A stretch of 64,000 bases of DNA from NCBI RefSeq assembly GCF_009793355.1, contig NZ_WTKP01000004.1, forward strand, positions 285,322-349,321, written 5' to 3'. Within the stretch, counting starts at the first letter, position 1. The number at the start of each line of letters is the position of its first letter. Made by a program: the position numbers and the translations under genes. This DNA is from Vreelandella zhuhanensis. GTDB lineage: Bacteria; Pseudomonadota; Gammaproteobacteria; Pseudomonadales; Halomonadaceae. The notes under the pieces are model-generated. The model saw only the letters and a program-made list of their open reading frames with translations, was not told the origin of the DNA and searched no databases. This document shows positions 54,980 through 64,000 of the stretch, in pieces.

Positions 54980-57049
54980 ATGACGCTCAGCATCAACCAG
55001 CGAATCAAGGGACTCAATCCCCGCCAGCAACAAGCGGTGCGCTATATCGACGGCCCTTGCCTGGTATTGGCCGGCGCGGGCTCGGGAAAGACCAGCGTGA
55101 TCACCACCAAGATCGCCTACCTGGTGCAGGAATGCGGCATGAGTGCCCGGCGGATCACCGCGGTAACCTTCACCAACAAGGCCGCTCGAGAAATGAAAGA
55201 GCGGGTGGGACAGCTGCTCAAGGGCAAGGAAGGTCACGGCCTGACCGTTTCCACCTTCCATACCCTGGGGCTCAATATCATCCGCGGTGAATTGAAGGCG
55301 CTGGGCTACAAGCCGGGGTTTTCGTTGTTCGACCCTGAAGACGCCAAGGCGCTGCTGCGCGACCTGATGAACAAGGACGCCCAGGTCGACGCTGAACAGA
55401 TCAACGCCGTACAGCACCAGATTTCTCAGTGGAAGAACGACCTGATATTGCCGGCTGACGCCCTTTCGCATGCCGAAGATGACGCCAGCCACTTTGCCGC
55501 CCGGGTCTATGAAGCCTATGTGCGGCATCTGAAGGCCTATAATGCCGTGGACTTCGATGACCTGATTCTGCTGCCGGTGGTGTTATTGCAACGCGACCCG
55601 GACGCCCTGGCTCGCTGGCGACGCAAGATTCATTACATGCTGGTCGACGAGTATCAGGACACCAATGTCTCGCAATACCTGCTGGTCAAGCTGCTGATGG
55701 CCGAGCGTTCGACCTTCACCGTGGTGGGCGATGATGACCAGTCGATCTACGCCTGGCGCGGTGCTCGTCCGGAGAACTTGGTCACCCTGGGCGAAGACTT
55801 TCCCGGCTTGAAGCTGATCAAGCTGGAGCAGAACTACCGTTCTACCGGCACCATCTTGCGTGCGGCCAACACCTTGATTGCCAACAACCCCCACGTCTAC
55901 GAGAAAACCCTGTGGTCGGACATGGGCCAGGGAGCGGCGATTCGCGTGGTAGTGAGCCGCCACGAGGAGGCCGAAGCCGAACGCGTCGCCGGGGAAATCC
56001 TCACCCGCCGCATCAAGGAGCGTGCCGAATGGCGTGATTTCGCGGTGCTTTACCGCGGCAATTTTCAGGCACGGCTTCTGGAGCTGAAACTGCAGCACTA
56101 CCAGATTCCCTACAAGCTCTCCGGCGGCACCTCGTTTTTCTCCCGGGGCGAAATCAAGGACGCCATGGCGTACCTGCGCCTTCTGATCAATCCGGCGGAC
56201 GATAACGCCTTCTTGCGCATCGTCAATGTGCCGCGCCGGGAGATCGGCCCCGGCACCTTGGAAAAGCTCGCCAATTATGCCAACGACCAGGCCACCGGAC
56301 GCGGCATCTCGCTGTTTGCCGCCTGCCATGAGCTGGGCCTCGAACAACAGCTACCCACGCGGGCGGTGGAACGCCTGGGGCGCTTCACTCATTTCATCGA
56401 CGGCGTGCGCAAACGCATGGATCAGGGCGACGCCATCGCCGCCATTCGCGACATGCTGCGCGACATGGACTACGAAGCCTGGCTGCACCAGAACGCCAGC
56501 GCTCCCACCGTGGCCGAACGCCGCATGGCCAATGTATGGATTCTGATCGACCAACTGGAAAAATCCATGCAGCGCGACCCCGAAGACATCAACGCCAGCG
56601 ATGACACCGAAACCGAGGGTGTGGAAGCCGCCATTTCGCGGCTGGTATTGCGCGATATTCTCGAACAGCAGGCCGAGGAAGACGATTCCGATCGCGTTCA
56701 GCTACTTACCATGCATGCTTCCAAGGGGCTGGAATTTCCGCATGTCTATCTGATGGGACTGGAAGAGGATTTGCTTCCCCACCGCAATGCCGTCGAAGCC
56801 GGCACCGTGGAAGAGGAACGGCGCCTGGCGTATGTGGGTATCACCCGTGCCCGACGCACCCTGACCTTGACGCTCGCTCGCCAGCGCAAGACCTATGGCG
56901 AGCTGATGGACTGCGCGCCCAGCCGCTTTCTCGAAGAACTGCCGGCGGATGACCTGGAATGGGAAGGACGTCTCGATAAAGAAGACCCGGAGAAAAAACA
57001 GGCGCGGGGAAAGGATGCCATCGCCGGGCTACGCTCGTTATTGGGGTGA
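54980..57049 (+). CDS. rep: ATP-dependent DNA helicase Rep
   Basis: 689 residues, SF1A 3'-5' helicase aiding replication forks. GAGSGKT (about 32-38), [64 protein letters not shown] and [11 protein letters not shown] are intact. Compared with UvrD it lacks the C-terminal Tudor-like end and has the Rep-type start NPRQQQAV. It is divergent from trmL. Confidence 0.96.
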   Translation: MTLSINQRIKGLNPRQQQAVRYIDGPCLVLAGAGSGKTSVITTKIAYLVQECGMSARRITAVTFTNKAAREMKERVGQLLKGKEGHGLTVSTFHTLGLNIIRGELKALGYKPGFSLFDPEDAKALLRDLMNKDAQVDAEQINAVQHQISQWKNDLILPADALSHAEDDASHFAARVYEAYVRHLKAYNAVDFDDLILLPVVLLQRDPDALARWRRKIHYMLVDEYQDTNVSQYLLVKLLMAERSTFTVVGDDDQSIYAWRGARPENLVTLGEDFPGLKLIKLEQNYRSTGTILRAANTLIANNPHVYEKTLWSDMGQGAAIRVVVSRHEEAEAERVAGEILTRRIKERAEWRDFAVLYRGNFQARLLELKLQHYQIPYKLSGGTSFFSRGEIKDAMAYLRLLINPADDNAFLRIVNVPRREIGPGTLEKLANYANDQATGRGISLFAACHELGLEQQLPTRAVERLGRFTHFIDGVRKRMDQGDAIAAIRDMLRDMDYEAWLHQNASAPTVAERRMANVWILIDQLEKSMQRDPEDINASDDTETEGVEAAISRLVLRDILEQQAEEDDSDRVQLLTMHASKGLEFPHVYLMGLEEDLLPHRNAVEAGTVEEERRLAYVGITRARRTLTLTLARQRKTYGELMDCAPSRFLEELPADDLEWEGRLDKEDPEKKQARGKDAIAGLRSLLG

Positions 57050-57070
57050 CATTGCCGATTGATAAAACAC

Positions 57071-57100
57071 GACGGGGTGCCCTTTTCAGGGCACCCCGTC
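57071..57100. terminator. strong hairpin between rep and the cytochrome gene
   Basis: GACGGGGTGCCC (57071-57082), TTTTCA loop, GGGCACCCCGTC (57089-57100): a perfect 12-bp stem between two convergent genes. The minus strand continues GTGTTTTATC; the plus strand has no T run. Confidence 0.75.
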
Positions 57101-57116
57101 ATAGTTAAGGCGCGTC

Positions 57117-57935
57117 TTACTGTGCTTCAGCCACCATGTAGTCAACGATCGCCTGCACTTCTTCATCCGCCAGGTTGGGATTACCCCCCTTGGCCGGCAT
57201 CGCATTGAAGCCGTTAATCGCATGGTCATAGAGGGTTGCCGAGCCTTTTTCCAGACGTGCCGCCCAGGCATCGGCATCACCCAAAATCGGCGCCCCGGCC
57301 ACGCCGTTGTCATGGCAGACGTTACAGCCGCTGCTGGCATACAACAGTTCGCCATCCAGACCATTATCTTTTTCCGCGTTTACCGCTTCAGGTTCAACCT
57401 CAGCCTCTTCAACCCCTTCCTCATCGACCAGGGTAACGTCAGTCGTCGCTTCTTCTTCCGCCATCACTTCTTCGACGGCCTCACTTTCCTCGGGCACGTC
57501 CATTACCGGTTCCACCAGGTAAGCCACGGATGCACGCATTTCTTCATCGGAAAGGTTGGGATTACCCCCACGCGGCGGCATGGCACCGATACCGTTGATC
57601 GCGTGATCGAGTAGGGTGGCGAAACCTTGAACTTTTCGGTCCATCCAGGCTTCTTCAACGCCACGAATCGGCGCGCCGGCGGCACCGGTTTCGTGACACG
57701 CCATGCAGACGCTGTTGTAGATGCCGGCACCGTCGATTTCATCGCCGGCGCCGCTAGCGGCTTGCGCCGGCGCGGAAGTCGTGCCGCAATCCTGTCCTTC
57801 GACACATACTTCGCCTACCGGTTTGAGTCGCTCGGCAATCGCTTCACGATTCACTTCCGCCTGCGCGGTAGAGATCCCCGCGACGAAGCCCAACGCCGCC
57901 AGACCGCTCATTATCAGCTTGAATTCCACTCTCAT
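57117..57935 (-). CDS. two-haem c5-type cytochrome c
   Basis: 272 residues from the ATG at 57935; a start at 57956 is possible. Signal peptide to AQA, then two class I cytochrome c domains, each with one CxxCH: Cys-Met-Ala-Cys-His (VCMACHETG) and Cys-Asn-Val-Cys-His (GCNVCHDNG). Each also has a Met ligand region (GAMPPRGGNPNL and NAMPAKGGNPNL). The two domains are similar and are joined by a 60-residue acidic linker (EESEAVEEVMAEEEATTD...). It is probably a periplasmic electron carrier. The cytochrome c5-rep neighbourhood is also seen in pseudomonads. Confidence 0.9.
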   Translation of the reverse strand: MRVEFKLIMSGLAALGFVAGISTAQAEVNREAIAERLKPVGEVCVEGQDCGTTSAPAQAASGAGDEIDGAGIYNSVCMACHETGAAGAPIRGVEEAWMDRKVQGFATLLDHAINGIGAMPPRGGNPNLSDEEMRASVAYLVEPVMDVPEESEAVEEVMAEEEATTDVTLVDEEGVEEAEVEPEAVNAEKDNGLDGELLYASSGCNVCHDNGVAGAPILGDADAWAARLEKGSATLYDHAINGFNAMPAKGGNPNLADEEVQAIVDYMVAEAQ

Positions 57936-58152
57936 CACCTCTTGAGTTTTTCTCATCAAATTGTGCGCGTGGCGGCGCCGTAATCGGCAGTGTCTGACCG
58001 AGACGCCATGACGTGCAAAGTCGGTAGTATACCGACAACGCAAACCGCTGGAAAATGCCCACTAAGGTCTCTTACGTCGCAAGGCGCTAATCTTCGGCCA
58101 ATAGTGGCAGCAGGCCAGCTAAATACACACACGAATCCTTATCTAAGTACTC

Positions 58153-59979
58153 CTATTCCACCGTGACACTCTTGGCCAAGTTGCGTGGCTGATCCACATC
58201 GGTGCCCTTGAGTACCGCCACATGATAGCTGAGTAGCTGTAGCGGCAGGGTGTAGAGCAGCGGGGCCAGGGCTTCATGCACATAAGGTAATGTCAGCACC
58301 TGAACCTCGGGCTCTTCGGCTATGCCGACGCTTTCGTCGGCAAAGACGTACAAGAGCCCGCCCCGGGCCCGCACTTCCTGAAGGTTGGATTTTAGCTTTT
58401 CCAGCAGGTCATCGTTGGGTGCCACGGCAATCACCGGCATTTCGCTGTCGACCAGCGCCAGGGGGCCGTGCTTTAGCTCACCGGCGGGGTAGGCTTCAGC
58501 GTGAATGTAGGAAATCTCCTTGAGCTTGAGTGCGCCTTCCAAGGCGATGGGAAAATGCGCGCCACGTCCCAGAAACAGGGCATGGTGCTTTTCGGCAAAG
58601 GATTGGGCGAGGTTTTCAATCGCCGAATCCAGTGCCAGCACCTCTTGGCATAACTTTGGCAGGCCGCGCAGGGCGGTAATGATCTCGCGGTCGACCTTGC
58701 CTCCCTGTGCCCGGGCGATGGCCAGGGTCAGCAGCATCAGGGCCACCAGTTGCGTGGTGAATGCCTTGGTCGAGGCAACCCCGATTTCCGGCCCGGCGCG
58801 AGTCATCAGGCAAAGATCGGATTCGCGTACCAGCGAGCTTCCTGGCACATTGCAGATGGCAAGGCTGCCCACGTAACCGCGCGCCTTGGCAAAACGCAGC
58901 GCGGCCAGGGTATCGGCAGTTTCTCCGGACTGGGAGAGCGTGACGAATAGCGTACCTTCGGGTACTACCACCTGCCGATAGCGATATTCGGAGGCCACTT
59001 CCACCTGCACCGGTACGCCGGCGTAGCGCTCCAGCCAATAGCGTGCCACCAGGCCCGCATGGTAGCTGGTGCCGCAGGCGACGATATGAATTTGCTTGAG
59101 CGTCTGGAAATGCGCCACAGCTTCGGGACCGAAGCTTTCCACCAGCACCCCCTCATCACTCAATCGGCCTTCCAGAGCGGCAGCTATCACCTCCGGCTGC
59201 TCGAAAATTTCCTTGAGCATATAGTGGCGGTAGTCACCCTTGCTGGCCGCACCATCGCCGTGTTCGAACGTATGCACCGGGCGCTCGACAACGTCACCCC
59301 GGCTATCAAACAGAGAAATTTTTCCACCTTCACGCAGCTCCACCACATCGCCTTCTTCCAGGTAGATGAAGCGGTCGGTGACCTGCAGCAGCGCTAAGGG
59401 GTCCGAGGCCAGAAAAGCTTCGTCGATTCCCACCCCCACCACCAAGGGGCTGCCTTGACGTGCCCCCACCACCACGCCGGGTTCACGGGTACTCATCACA
59501 CCCAGCGCATAGGCCCCTTGCAGGGTCGCCAGGCACTGCTGCACGGCGGCCAGCAGCGACATACCTTGCTGCTGAATATCGGCCAGAAGATGCGCCAACA
59601 CTTCAGTGTCGGTTTCCGAGGTGAAGAGGTAACCCTTGTCGCCTAGCGATTGTTTGAGCGATTCGTAATTCTCGATGATGCCGTTGTGCACCACGGCAAT
59701 CTGCTCACTCGACTGATGCGGATGGGCATTGGCTTCGCTGGGGCGACCATGGGTGGCCCAGCGTGTATGGGCAATGCCACAGATGCCTGGCAGGGCCTGT
59801 TCGGTCAGGCAGGCTTCGAGCATCGCCACCTTGCCTTGAGCCCGATGGCGAGTCAGCTGATCTTCATGCAATACGGTCATGCCGGCGGAATCGTATCCAC
59901 GGTATTCCAGGCGCTTCAGGCCTTCCAACAAGATGCCTTGTACATTGCGTTGCGCCACAGCAGCGACGATGCCACACAT
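58153..59979 (-). CDS. glmS: glutamine:fructose-6-phosphate aminotransferase GlmS
   Basis: Makes glucosamine-6-phosphate for cell-wall and lipopolysaccharide precursors. 608 residues from the ATG at 59979, chosen because the processed N-terminus needs CGIVAAV with Cys as nucleophile and AGGAGAAGGGT lies upstream. Glutaminase domain (about 1-240; [15 protein letters not shown]), two SIS isomerase domains (about 290-420 and 460-595), ending in [13 protein letters not shown]. It follows glmU on the same strand. Confidence 0.97.
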   Translation of the reverse strand: MCGIVAAVAQRNVQGILLEGLKRLEYRGYDSAGMTVLHEDQLTRHRAQGKVAMLEACLTEQALPGICGIAHTRWATHGRPSEANAHPHQSSEQIAVVHNGIIENYESLKQSLGDKGYLFTSETDTEVLAHLLADIQQQGMSLLAAVQQCLATLQGAYALGVMSTREPGVVVGARQGSPLVVGVGIDEAFLASDPLALLQVTDRFIYLEEGDVVELREGGKISLFDSRGDVVERPVHTFEHGDGAASKGDYRHYMLKEIFEQPEVIAAALEGRLSDEGVLVESFGPEAVAHFQTLKQIHIVACGTSYHAGLVARYWLERYAGVPVQVEVASEYRYRQVVVPEGTLFVTLSQSGETADTLAALRFAKARGYVGSLAICNVPGSSLVRESDLCLMTRAGPEIGVASTKAFTTQLVALMLLTLAIARAQGGKVDREIITALRGLPKLCQEVLALDSAIENLAQSFAEKHHALFLGRGAHFPIALEGALKLKEISYIHAEAYPAGELKHGPLALVDSEMPVIAVAPNDDLLEKLKSNLQEVRARGGLLYVFADESVGIAEEPEVQVLTLPYVHEALAPLLYTLPLQLLSYHVAVLKGTDVDQPRNLAKSVTVE

Positions 59980-60036
59980 ACCCTTCTCCTTGTTCAATGA
60001 GTATTAACGGGCAGTGAACCCTGTTTAGGTGAATAA

Positions 60037-60056
60037 AGCTCTGAAATATCAGAGTT
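60037..60056 (-). terminator. hairpin overlapping the glmU stop
   Basis: A stem of CTCTGA (60039-60044) with TCAGAG (60049-60054), extended by a G-T pair, spans the glmU TGA (60049-60051). On the minus strand CTTTATT follows. It could act as a weak terminator or a partial attenuator between glmU and glmS. Confidence 0.45.
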
Positions 60057-61416
60057 CTTCCTTGCTGGGGCGTGGCCAATCGGGCTTGTTGATCTGGCGG
60101 CCACGGGTGACTGCCAGGGAGTGGTCGGCGACATCCTTGGCAATGGTGGAACCCGCGCCTATGGTCGCGCCACGGCCGATACTCACTGGCGCCACCAGCG
60201 CGGTGTTGGAACCGATAAAAGCACCGTCACCCATCCAGGTATGATGCTTGTTGGCCCCATCGTAATTGCAGGTAATGGTACCTGCGCCGACATTGACTTC
60301 TCGCCCCAGACTGGCGTCACCTACATAGCTCAAGTGATTGATCTTGCTGCCCTCTCCTACATCGACGTTCTTGGTTTCGACGAAATTGCCGACCTTTGCC
60401 TTGACCGCCAGGCGCGTGCCGGGGCGCAGCCGGGCAAAGGGGCCGATCTGATTGAGCCCTGCCGCCACGGCGCCATCGATCACACTATGGGCCTCGATCA
60501 CGCTTTCAGCGCCCAGGGTGCTGTTACGGATCACGCAGTAAGGGCCGATACGCACGCCCTCTCCCAACTCCACGTCGCCTTCGAACACACAGCCGATATC
60601 GATCTCGACATCATGACCGCAGGTCAGTTTGCCGCGTACATCCAGCCGCGCCGGATCGGCCAGCGCCACGCCTTGCTCCATCAAGGTTTCAGCCACGCCG
60701 AGTTGATAGGCCCGTTCCAGGCGCGCCATCTGGGCACGGTTGTTGACCCCTTCCACTTCCACTGCCGTTGCCGGCTGGGCAGTGGCCACCTTGACGCCAT
60801 CGGCGGCGGCCATGGCAATCACATCGGTCAGGTAATATTCCCCTTGGGCATTCTCGGCGGAAAGCCGTGGCAACCAGCGCTTGAGCTGCTTGGTAGTCAT
60901 CGCCATGATGCCGGTGTTGCATTCCTTCACGGCGCGCTCACTTTCCGAGGCATCCTTGTGCTCGACGATCGCCACCGCCTCGCCTTCGGCATTACGCAAA
61001 ATTCGCCCGTAGCCGGAGGGGTCTGGCAAGGTGACCGTCAACAGTCCCATGTGCTGTTCATCGACTTGATCCAGCAGTGCCGCCAGGGTGTCGCGGCGAA
61101 TCAAGGGTACATCCCCGTAGAGCACCAGTACCTTGCCGCTCCCCAGGCCGTCGAGTGCCTGAGCCACGGCATGACCGGTGCCTTTCTGTTCCGCTTGCAG
61201 CACGAAGCGCGCCTGAGTGTCGGCCAATGCTTCGCGAAGTTGCTCGGCGCCGTGGCCGATCACCACGTGCAAGCGCTCGGGGATAAGCTTGTCGGCAGTG
61301 TCCAGTACATGGCGCACCATGGGTTTTCCCGCCAAGGTATGCAGCACCTTGGGACAATTGGAACGCATCCGTGTGCCCTTTCCCGCTGCCAGTATCACCA
61401 CATCGAGTTCGCGCAT
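60049..61416 (-). CDS. glmU: bifunctional UDP-N-acetylglucosamine pyrophosphorylase/glucosamine-1-phosphate N-acetyltransferase GlmU
   Basis: 455 residues from the ATG at 61416 (GAGGAG upstream). The uridyltransferase domain has ILAAGKGTRMRSNCPKVLHTLAGKPM; the C-terminal left-handed beta-helix (about 250-450) has repeated hexapeptides, GAGTITCNYDGANKHHT and the acetyltransferase His. It produces UDP-GlcNAc. The start codon is one base from the apbE stop, and glmS follows, giving the order apbE-glmU-glmS. Confidence 0.97.
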   Translation of the reverse strand: MRELDVVILAAGKGTRMRSNCPKVLHTLAGKPMVRHVLDTADKLIPERLHVVIGHGAEQLREALADTQARFVLQAEQKGTGHAVAQALDGLGSGKVLVLYGDVPLIRRDTLAALLDQVDEQHMGLLTVTLPDPSGYGRILRNAEGEAVAIVEHKDASESERAVKECNTGIMAMTTKQLKRWLPRLSAENAQGEYYLTDVIAMAAADGVKVATAQPATAVEVEGVNNRAQMARLERAYQLGVAETLMEQGVALADPARLDVRGKLTCGHDVEIDIGCVFEGDVELGEGVRIGPYCVIRNSTLGAESVIEAHSVIDGAVAAGLNQIGPFARLRPGTRLAVKAKVGNFVETKNVDVGEGSKINHLSYVGDASLGREVNVGAGTITCNYDGANKHHTWMGDGAFIGSNTALVAPVSIGRGATIGAGSTIAKDVADHSLAVTRGRQINKPDWPRPSKEEL

Positions 61417-61417
61417 G

Positions 61418-62530
61418 TTACTCCTCATTTTCAGTGCCGAGTGATTCGCCGTCGCCATGCCCGATTTCCAGTTCATTGAGCAATTCAGCCCCGAAGTGCT
61501 CGGCAAAGGCAGGGCTGGCCACACTTTTCCAGTCATCCTTGTCACGTAACAGCATCAATACCTTGAGTTCCTGTTCCTGTGCCAGTGCCATGCCCTCGTT
61601 TTCCCCCAATACCATCAAGGCCGTGGCCCAGGCGTCCGCCCAGGCATTGGAAGGATGCACCACCGACACCGAGGCTAGCCGATGATCGATCGGTTTCCCG
61701 GTACGCGGATCGATGGTGTGTGAAAAACGCTGACCGTCCTGTTCAAAATAGTTGCGATAGTCTCCCGACGTCGCCACCGAGACCTCGTGCAGCGGTAAAA
61801 TATGCTGGGCTTGCTGCGGGCCGTCTTCGGGCACTTCGATACCGATTCGCCAAGGTGCCTGTTGCTGAGGATCGCGATAGCCACGCACCACCAGTTCACC
61901 CCCGATATTGATCAGGTAATGCTGGATATCCTGGCTATCCAGATAAGCTGCGCCGCGGTCGGTACCATGCCCTTTGGCGACAGCGGAAAGATCAATGAAC
62001 ACATCCCGGGTGCGCCGCGCCTGCATGTTCTGGGTATCGACTTCCAGGGCGTCATAGCCGACTTTCTCCAGGCGTTGCTGCAATACGGCCTCGTCAGGCG
62101 CCTCCCTTGGGCGCGCTTCGGGACCGAAACTCCACAGGTTGACCAGGCCCCCGACAGTGACATCAAAGGCTCCTTGGCTGGCCTCGGCCACCGTCTGGCT
62201 GATCGCCATGACATCGATCAGTTCATTGGAAAGCGGCTGCCATTCATTCAGCGGCGCCTGGTTGAAAATGACCAGTTCGGAATCATCGCGATAGGTGGAC
62301 ATGGCCTGATCCACACGTTCCAGTTCTTCCTTCAGGCCTGCCTCGAGTTCGCCTGCCTCGCCTTGTGTCAGCGGGTCGGCGATCGTCAGCTGATAGAAGC
62401 TACCGAAAATACTCCCTTCCAGACGTACCGGTGACTCCAGCGGCCGGTCATTTTCCGAGCAGCCGGCAAGCCCGAACAAGACCACACAGAGAAAACCTGC
62501 CAATAACGTCCGAAGCCCATCATGCTTCAT
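61418..62530 (-). CDS. apbE: FMN transferase lipoprotein ApbE
   Basis: 370 residues. A lipoprotein signal (GLAGC, Cys about 24) precedes the ApbE domain, with GSIFGSFYQL, VDQAMSTYRDDSELVIFNQ, INIGGELVVRGYR and SHTIDPRTGKPIDH, plus the metal-site Asp-Ala-Trp-Ala-Thr-Ala segment. ApbE attaches FMN to Thr in NqrB/NqrC and other flavoproteins in the periplasm. No nqr or rnf genes are in the window, so its target is outside. Confidence 0.94.
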   Translation of the reverse strand: MKHDGLRTLLAGFLCVVLFGLAGCSENDRPLESPVRLEGSIFGSFYQLTIADPLTQGEAGELEAGLKEELERVDQAMSTYRDDSELVIFNQAPLNEWQPLSNELIDVMAISQTVAEASQGAFDVTVGGLVNLWSFGPEARPREAPDEAVLQQRLEKVGYDALEVDTQNMQARRTRDVFIDLSAVAKGHGTDRGAAYLDSQDIQHYLINIGGELVVRGYRDPQQQAPWRIGIEVPEDGPQQAQHILPLHEVSVATSGDYRNYFEQDGQRFSHTIDPRTGKPIDHRLASVSVVHPSNAWADAWATALMVLGENEGMALAQEQELKVLMLLRDKDDWKSVASPAFAEHFGAELLNELEIGHGDGESLGTENEE

Positions 62531-62575
62531 GATATTTACCTTGCCATTGGAAACTAAGAATATTTAAATCAAAAC

Positions 62576-63376
62576 TTAAAAATGGAAGAACCAAAGCAAC
62601 CAGGCCCCGAATACCACGCGATAGACAACGAAAGGCTGCATGCCGAGTTTTTTGATCAGCACCAGAAAGTAATGAATACACAGATAAGCGCTTAGTCCAG
62701 ATAATACCGCACCCCAAATCATAGCGGGCCAATCGATCAGCTGGGGTTGGCGAAATAGACCGATCGCCTCCAAGCCGCCAGCCAACACAATCACCGGGAT
62801 CGACATCAGAAATGAAAAACGTGCGGCGCCTTCCCGGCTCATTCCCAACAGTAGTGCAGCGGTAATGGTAATGCCCGAACGAGAGGTGCCGGGAATCAAG
62901 GCCAGCACCTGAGCACCTCCGATCCACACGGCATCCTTCCATCCCAACTGATACTCTGTACGTGTTCCTCGCTTGCGAAAATCGGCATAGCCCAGCAACA
63001 GGCCAAAGCCGATCAGACTGATGCCGATAATCAGCGTGGCGCGCATGCTCGAGGAAATCAGATCATGAAACATCAGCCCGACGATACACACCGGTAGGGT
63101 GGCCAAGGCCACCCAGAACCCTAGCCGGGCATCTTCATCCACGCCCTTGCCGCTCACCGCCGCCAAGCTGCTTTGCAGCATGCGCCACAGTTCGTGGCGA
63201 AAATATACCACCACCGCCGTCAGACTGCCGATGTGCAGCGCGACATCAAATGCTAGCCCTTGATCATCCCAGGGAGTCAGTACCGGCACCAGAATCAAGT
63301 GAGCGGAACTGGAAATAGGCAGGAACTCGGTGAGGCCTTGAATCACCGCCAAGACAACAATCTGAAGCCAATCCAT
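62576..63376 (-). CDS. uppP: undecaprenyl-diphosphate phosphatase UppP (BacA)
   Basis: Recycles the undecaprenyl lipid carrier, 266 residues, about eight transmembrane spans. LAVIQGLTEFLPISSSAHLIL carries the catalytic Glu-rich segment and LIPGTSRSGITITAALLLG the second conserved loop. The start at 63376 (GGAAG upstream) is favoured over the open frame to 63538, whose extra 54 residues are not like the family. Confidence 0.95.
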   Translation of the reverse strand: MDWLQIVVLAVIQGLTEFLPISSSAHLILVPVLTPWDDQGLAFDVALHIGSLTAVVVYFRHELWRMLQSSLAAVSGKGVDEDARLGFWVALATLPVCIVGLMFHDLISSSMRATLIIGISLIGFGLLLGYADFRKRGTRTEYQLGWKDAVWIGGAQVLALIPGTSRSGITITAALLLGMSREGAARFSFLMSIPVIVLAGGLEAIGLFRQPQLIDWPAMIWGAVLSGLSAYLCIHYFLVLIKKLGMQPFVVYRVVFGAWLLWFFHF

Positions 63377-63493
63377 AAATCTTCCCAAAGAAAAGAGACG
63401 CTGGTGATTCACATTAAGCAATTGGAAAAAACCAAAAGGATACACTTCCTTGGCAGCTTTGTCCGTCGGCGTTGAACAAAACCCTGCCGCATT

Positions 63494-63524
63494 CTGCGAT
63501 TCGATTCTTTGAATGAATCGGCAG
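63494..63524. repeat. imperfect palindrome upstream of the TnpB-like gene
   Basis: Outer CTGC/GCAG (63494-63497, 63521-63524) and inner CGATTC/GAATCG (63502-63507, 63515-63520) with a 4-base bulge. Its position 64 bases upstream of the transposase-like gene makes it a candidate left-end hairpin of an IS200/IS605-type element, but no element boundary could be fixed. Confidence 0.35.
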
Positions 63525-63587
63525 TTAAGGCAGGACAAGACGTTAGCCTTGCTTGTTCTTATAACTGGTTAGATATATAGTTTTCTT

Positions 63588-64000
63588 ATGCCGATCATCC
63601 GTTCCGACTCCTTGGCGCTACACGTCACCAGTGCCGACCAACAGACCGCTCTGGCGGATACGCTGGCACTGTATCGGCGATTGGTGCGCGATCTGATGAC
63701 CGTGGCCTATACCCACTGGCCGGTGGTGGGGACTGGCAAAGGCAATGACGTCGTTAAGGTGATCGAAGGGCTTATTCATCCGACCCGCCAGCGGCCACAA
63801 GTACGCTATCCCTATTTCGCCAAACGTTACTACAAATTCCCTTCGTACCTTCGCCGCGTGGCCATCATGGATGCGGTGGGACAGGTGCGCTCTTTTGTCA
63901 CCCGGTTCGATACGTGGCTGCGGGGTGAGCGCAAGCACCCCCACGCCAAACCACCGCGCCTGACATCCAGCACTAAGACCTTTCCGAGCCTTTACGGGAG
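63588..64000 (+). CDS. TnpB/OrfB-like IS200/IS605 family protein (3' partial)
   Basis: 137 codons are open to the window end. The pattern of an N-terminal helical block, then KRYYKFPSYLRRVAIMDAVGQVRSFVTRF, followed by PPRLTSSTKTFPSLYG, fits TnpB/OrfB proteins of IS200/IS605 elements; the RuvC and zinc-ribbon regions would lie beyond the window. There is no room for tnpA before it (uppP starts at 63376 on the other strand), so this is a stand-alone copy unless tnpA is downstream. An ORF of 108 residues on the opposite strand here is a shadow. Confidence 0.6.
   Translation, partial: MPIIRSDSLALHVTSADQQTALADTLALYRRLVRDLMTVAYTHWPVVGTGKGNDVVKVIEGLIHPTRQRPQVRYPYFAKRYYKFPSYLRRVAIMDAVGQVRSFVTRFDTWLRGERKHPHAKPPRLTSSTKTFPSLYG

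Noticed and set aside
60121..61479. 452-codon open frame on the plus strand
   Set aside because: It is the exact antisense of glmU, rich in His and Gln as expected for a shadow in high-GC DNA, with no family similarity.
63618..63944. 108-codon open frame on the minus strand at the right edge
   Set aside because: It lies antisense within the TnpB-like frame, which has the better protein pattern.

Overview
The window reads as a chromosomal segment of a halophilic gammaproteobacterium, most likely a Halomonadaceae member (Halomonas-like). The basis is moderately high GC, housekeeping genes with gammaproteobacterial domain layouts, and gene orders shared with Pseudomonas: ubiA-ubiC / rubredoxin reductase-HU / recG-oxyR, rph-crc-pyrE, and rep next to a c5-type cytochrome. 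No rRNA, tRNA, CRISPR array or prophage is visible. The assignment comes from protein and synteny memory, not from a database search.

Layout: 1-4.4 kb is a phosphate regulon (3' part of pstA, pstB, phoU; convergent phoB-phoR behind two Pho boxes). 4.4-9.8 kb is a minus-strand chain argH-lptM-lysA-dapF-DUF484-xerC with overlapping or abutting genes. 10.0-14.6 kb is the haem operon hemC-hemD-hemX-hemY. 14.7-20.0 kb is a minus-strand two-partner secretion locus (tpsB, tpsA) followed by a YkuD-type L,D-transpeptidase-like gene, with an AT-rich, inverted-repeat-bearing 0.6 kb leader. 20.6-24.3 kb holds aroQ, a tandem pair of fluoride-channel genes, a broken yecE (DUF72) pseudogene, an NSS-family transporter and a small charged protein. 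24.5-32.6 kb holds a dihydrolipoamide-dehydrogenase-like flavoprotein, HexR-type regulator, uvrD, an orphan TRAP binding protein, an acyl-CoA thioesterase, cysZ and a copper chaperone. 32.6-41.4 kb contains ubiA, ubiC, rubredoxin reductase, an HU protein, an SCP2-like protein, a YccS/FUSC membrane protein, recG and oxyR.

41.5-47.3 kb holds a YeeZ-like epimerase, thpR, ridA, spoT, rpoZ, gmk and a 3-methyladenine DNA glycosylase. 47.9-50.9 kb is the most distinctive accessory unit: a trimethylamine monooxygenase (tmm), an EamA/DMT-type transporter, a 97-residue winged-helix-like protein and a 36-residue single-span membrane peptide, all on the plus strand. 51-57 kb holds yicC, rph, crc (easily misannotated as exonuclease III), pyrE, trmL and rep. 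57-63.4 kb holds a two-haem cytochrome c, glmS, glmU, apbE and uppP. The right edge starts a TnpB/OrfB-like gene cut by the window end.

How the genes fit together: most are housekeeping (phosphate, lysine/arginine, haem, ubiquinone, stringent response, cell-wall precursors, DNA repair). Lifestyle genes are consistent with a saline, surface-associated setting: trimethylamine oxidation to the osmolyte TMAO, a secreted adhesin-like exoprotein, fluoride export and oxidative-stress control. A recurring small-scale theme is 15-16 bp tandem duplication next to translation starts (xerC, pyrE) or in leaders (tmm).
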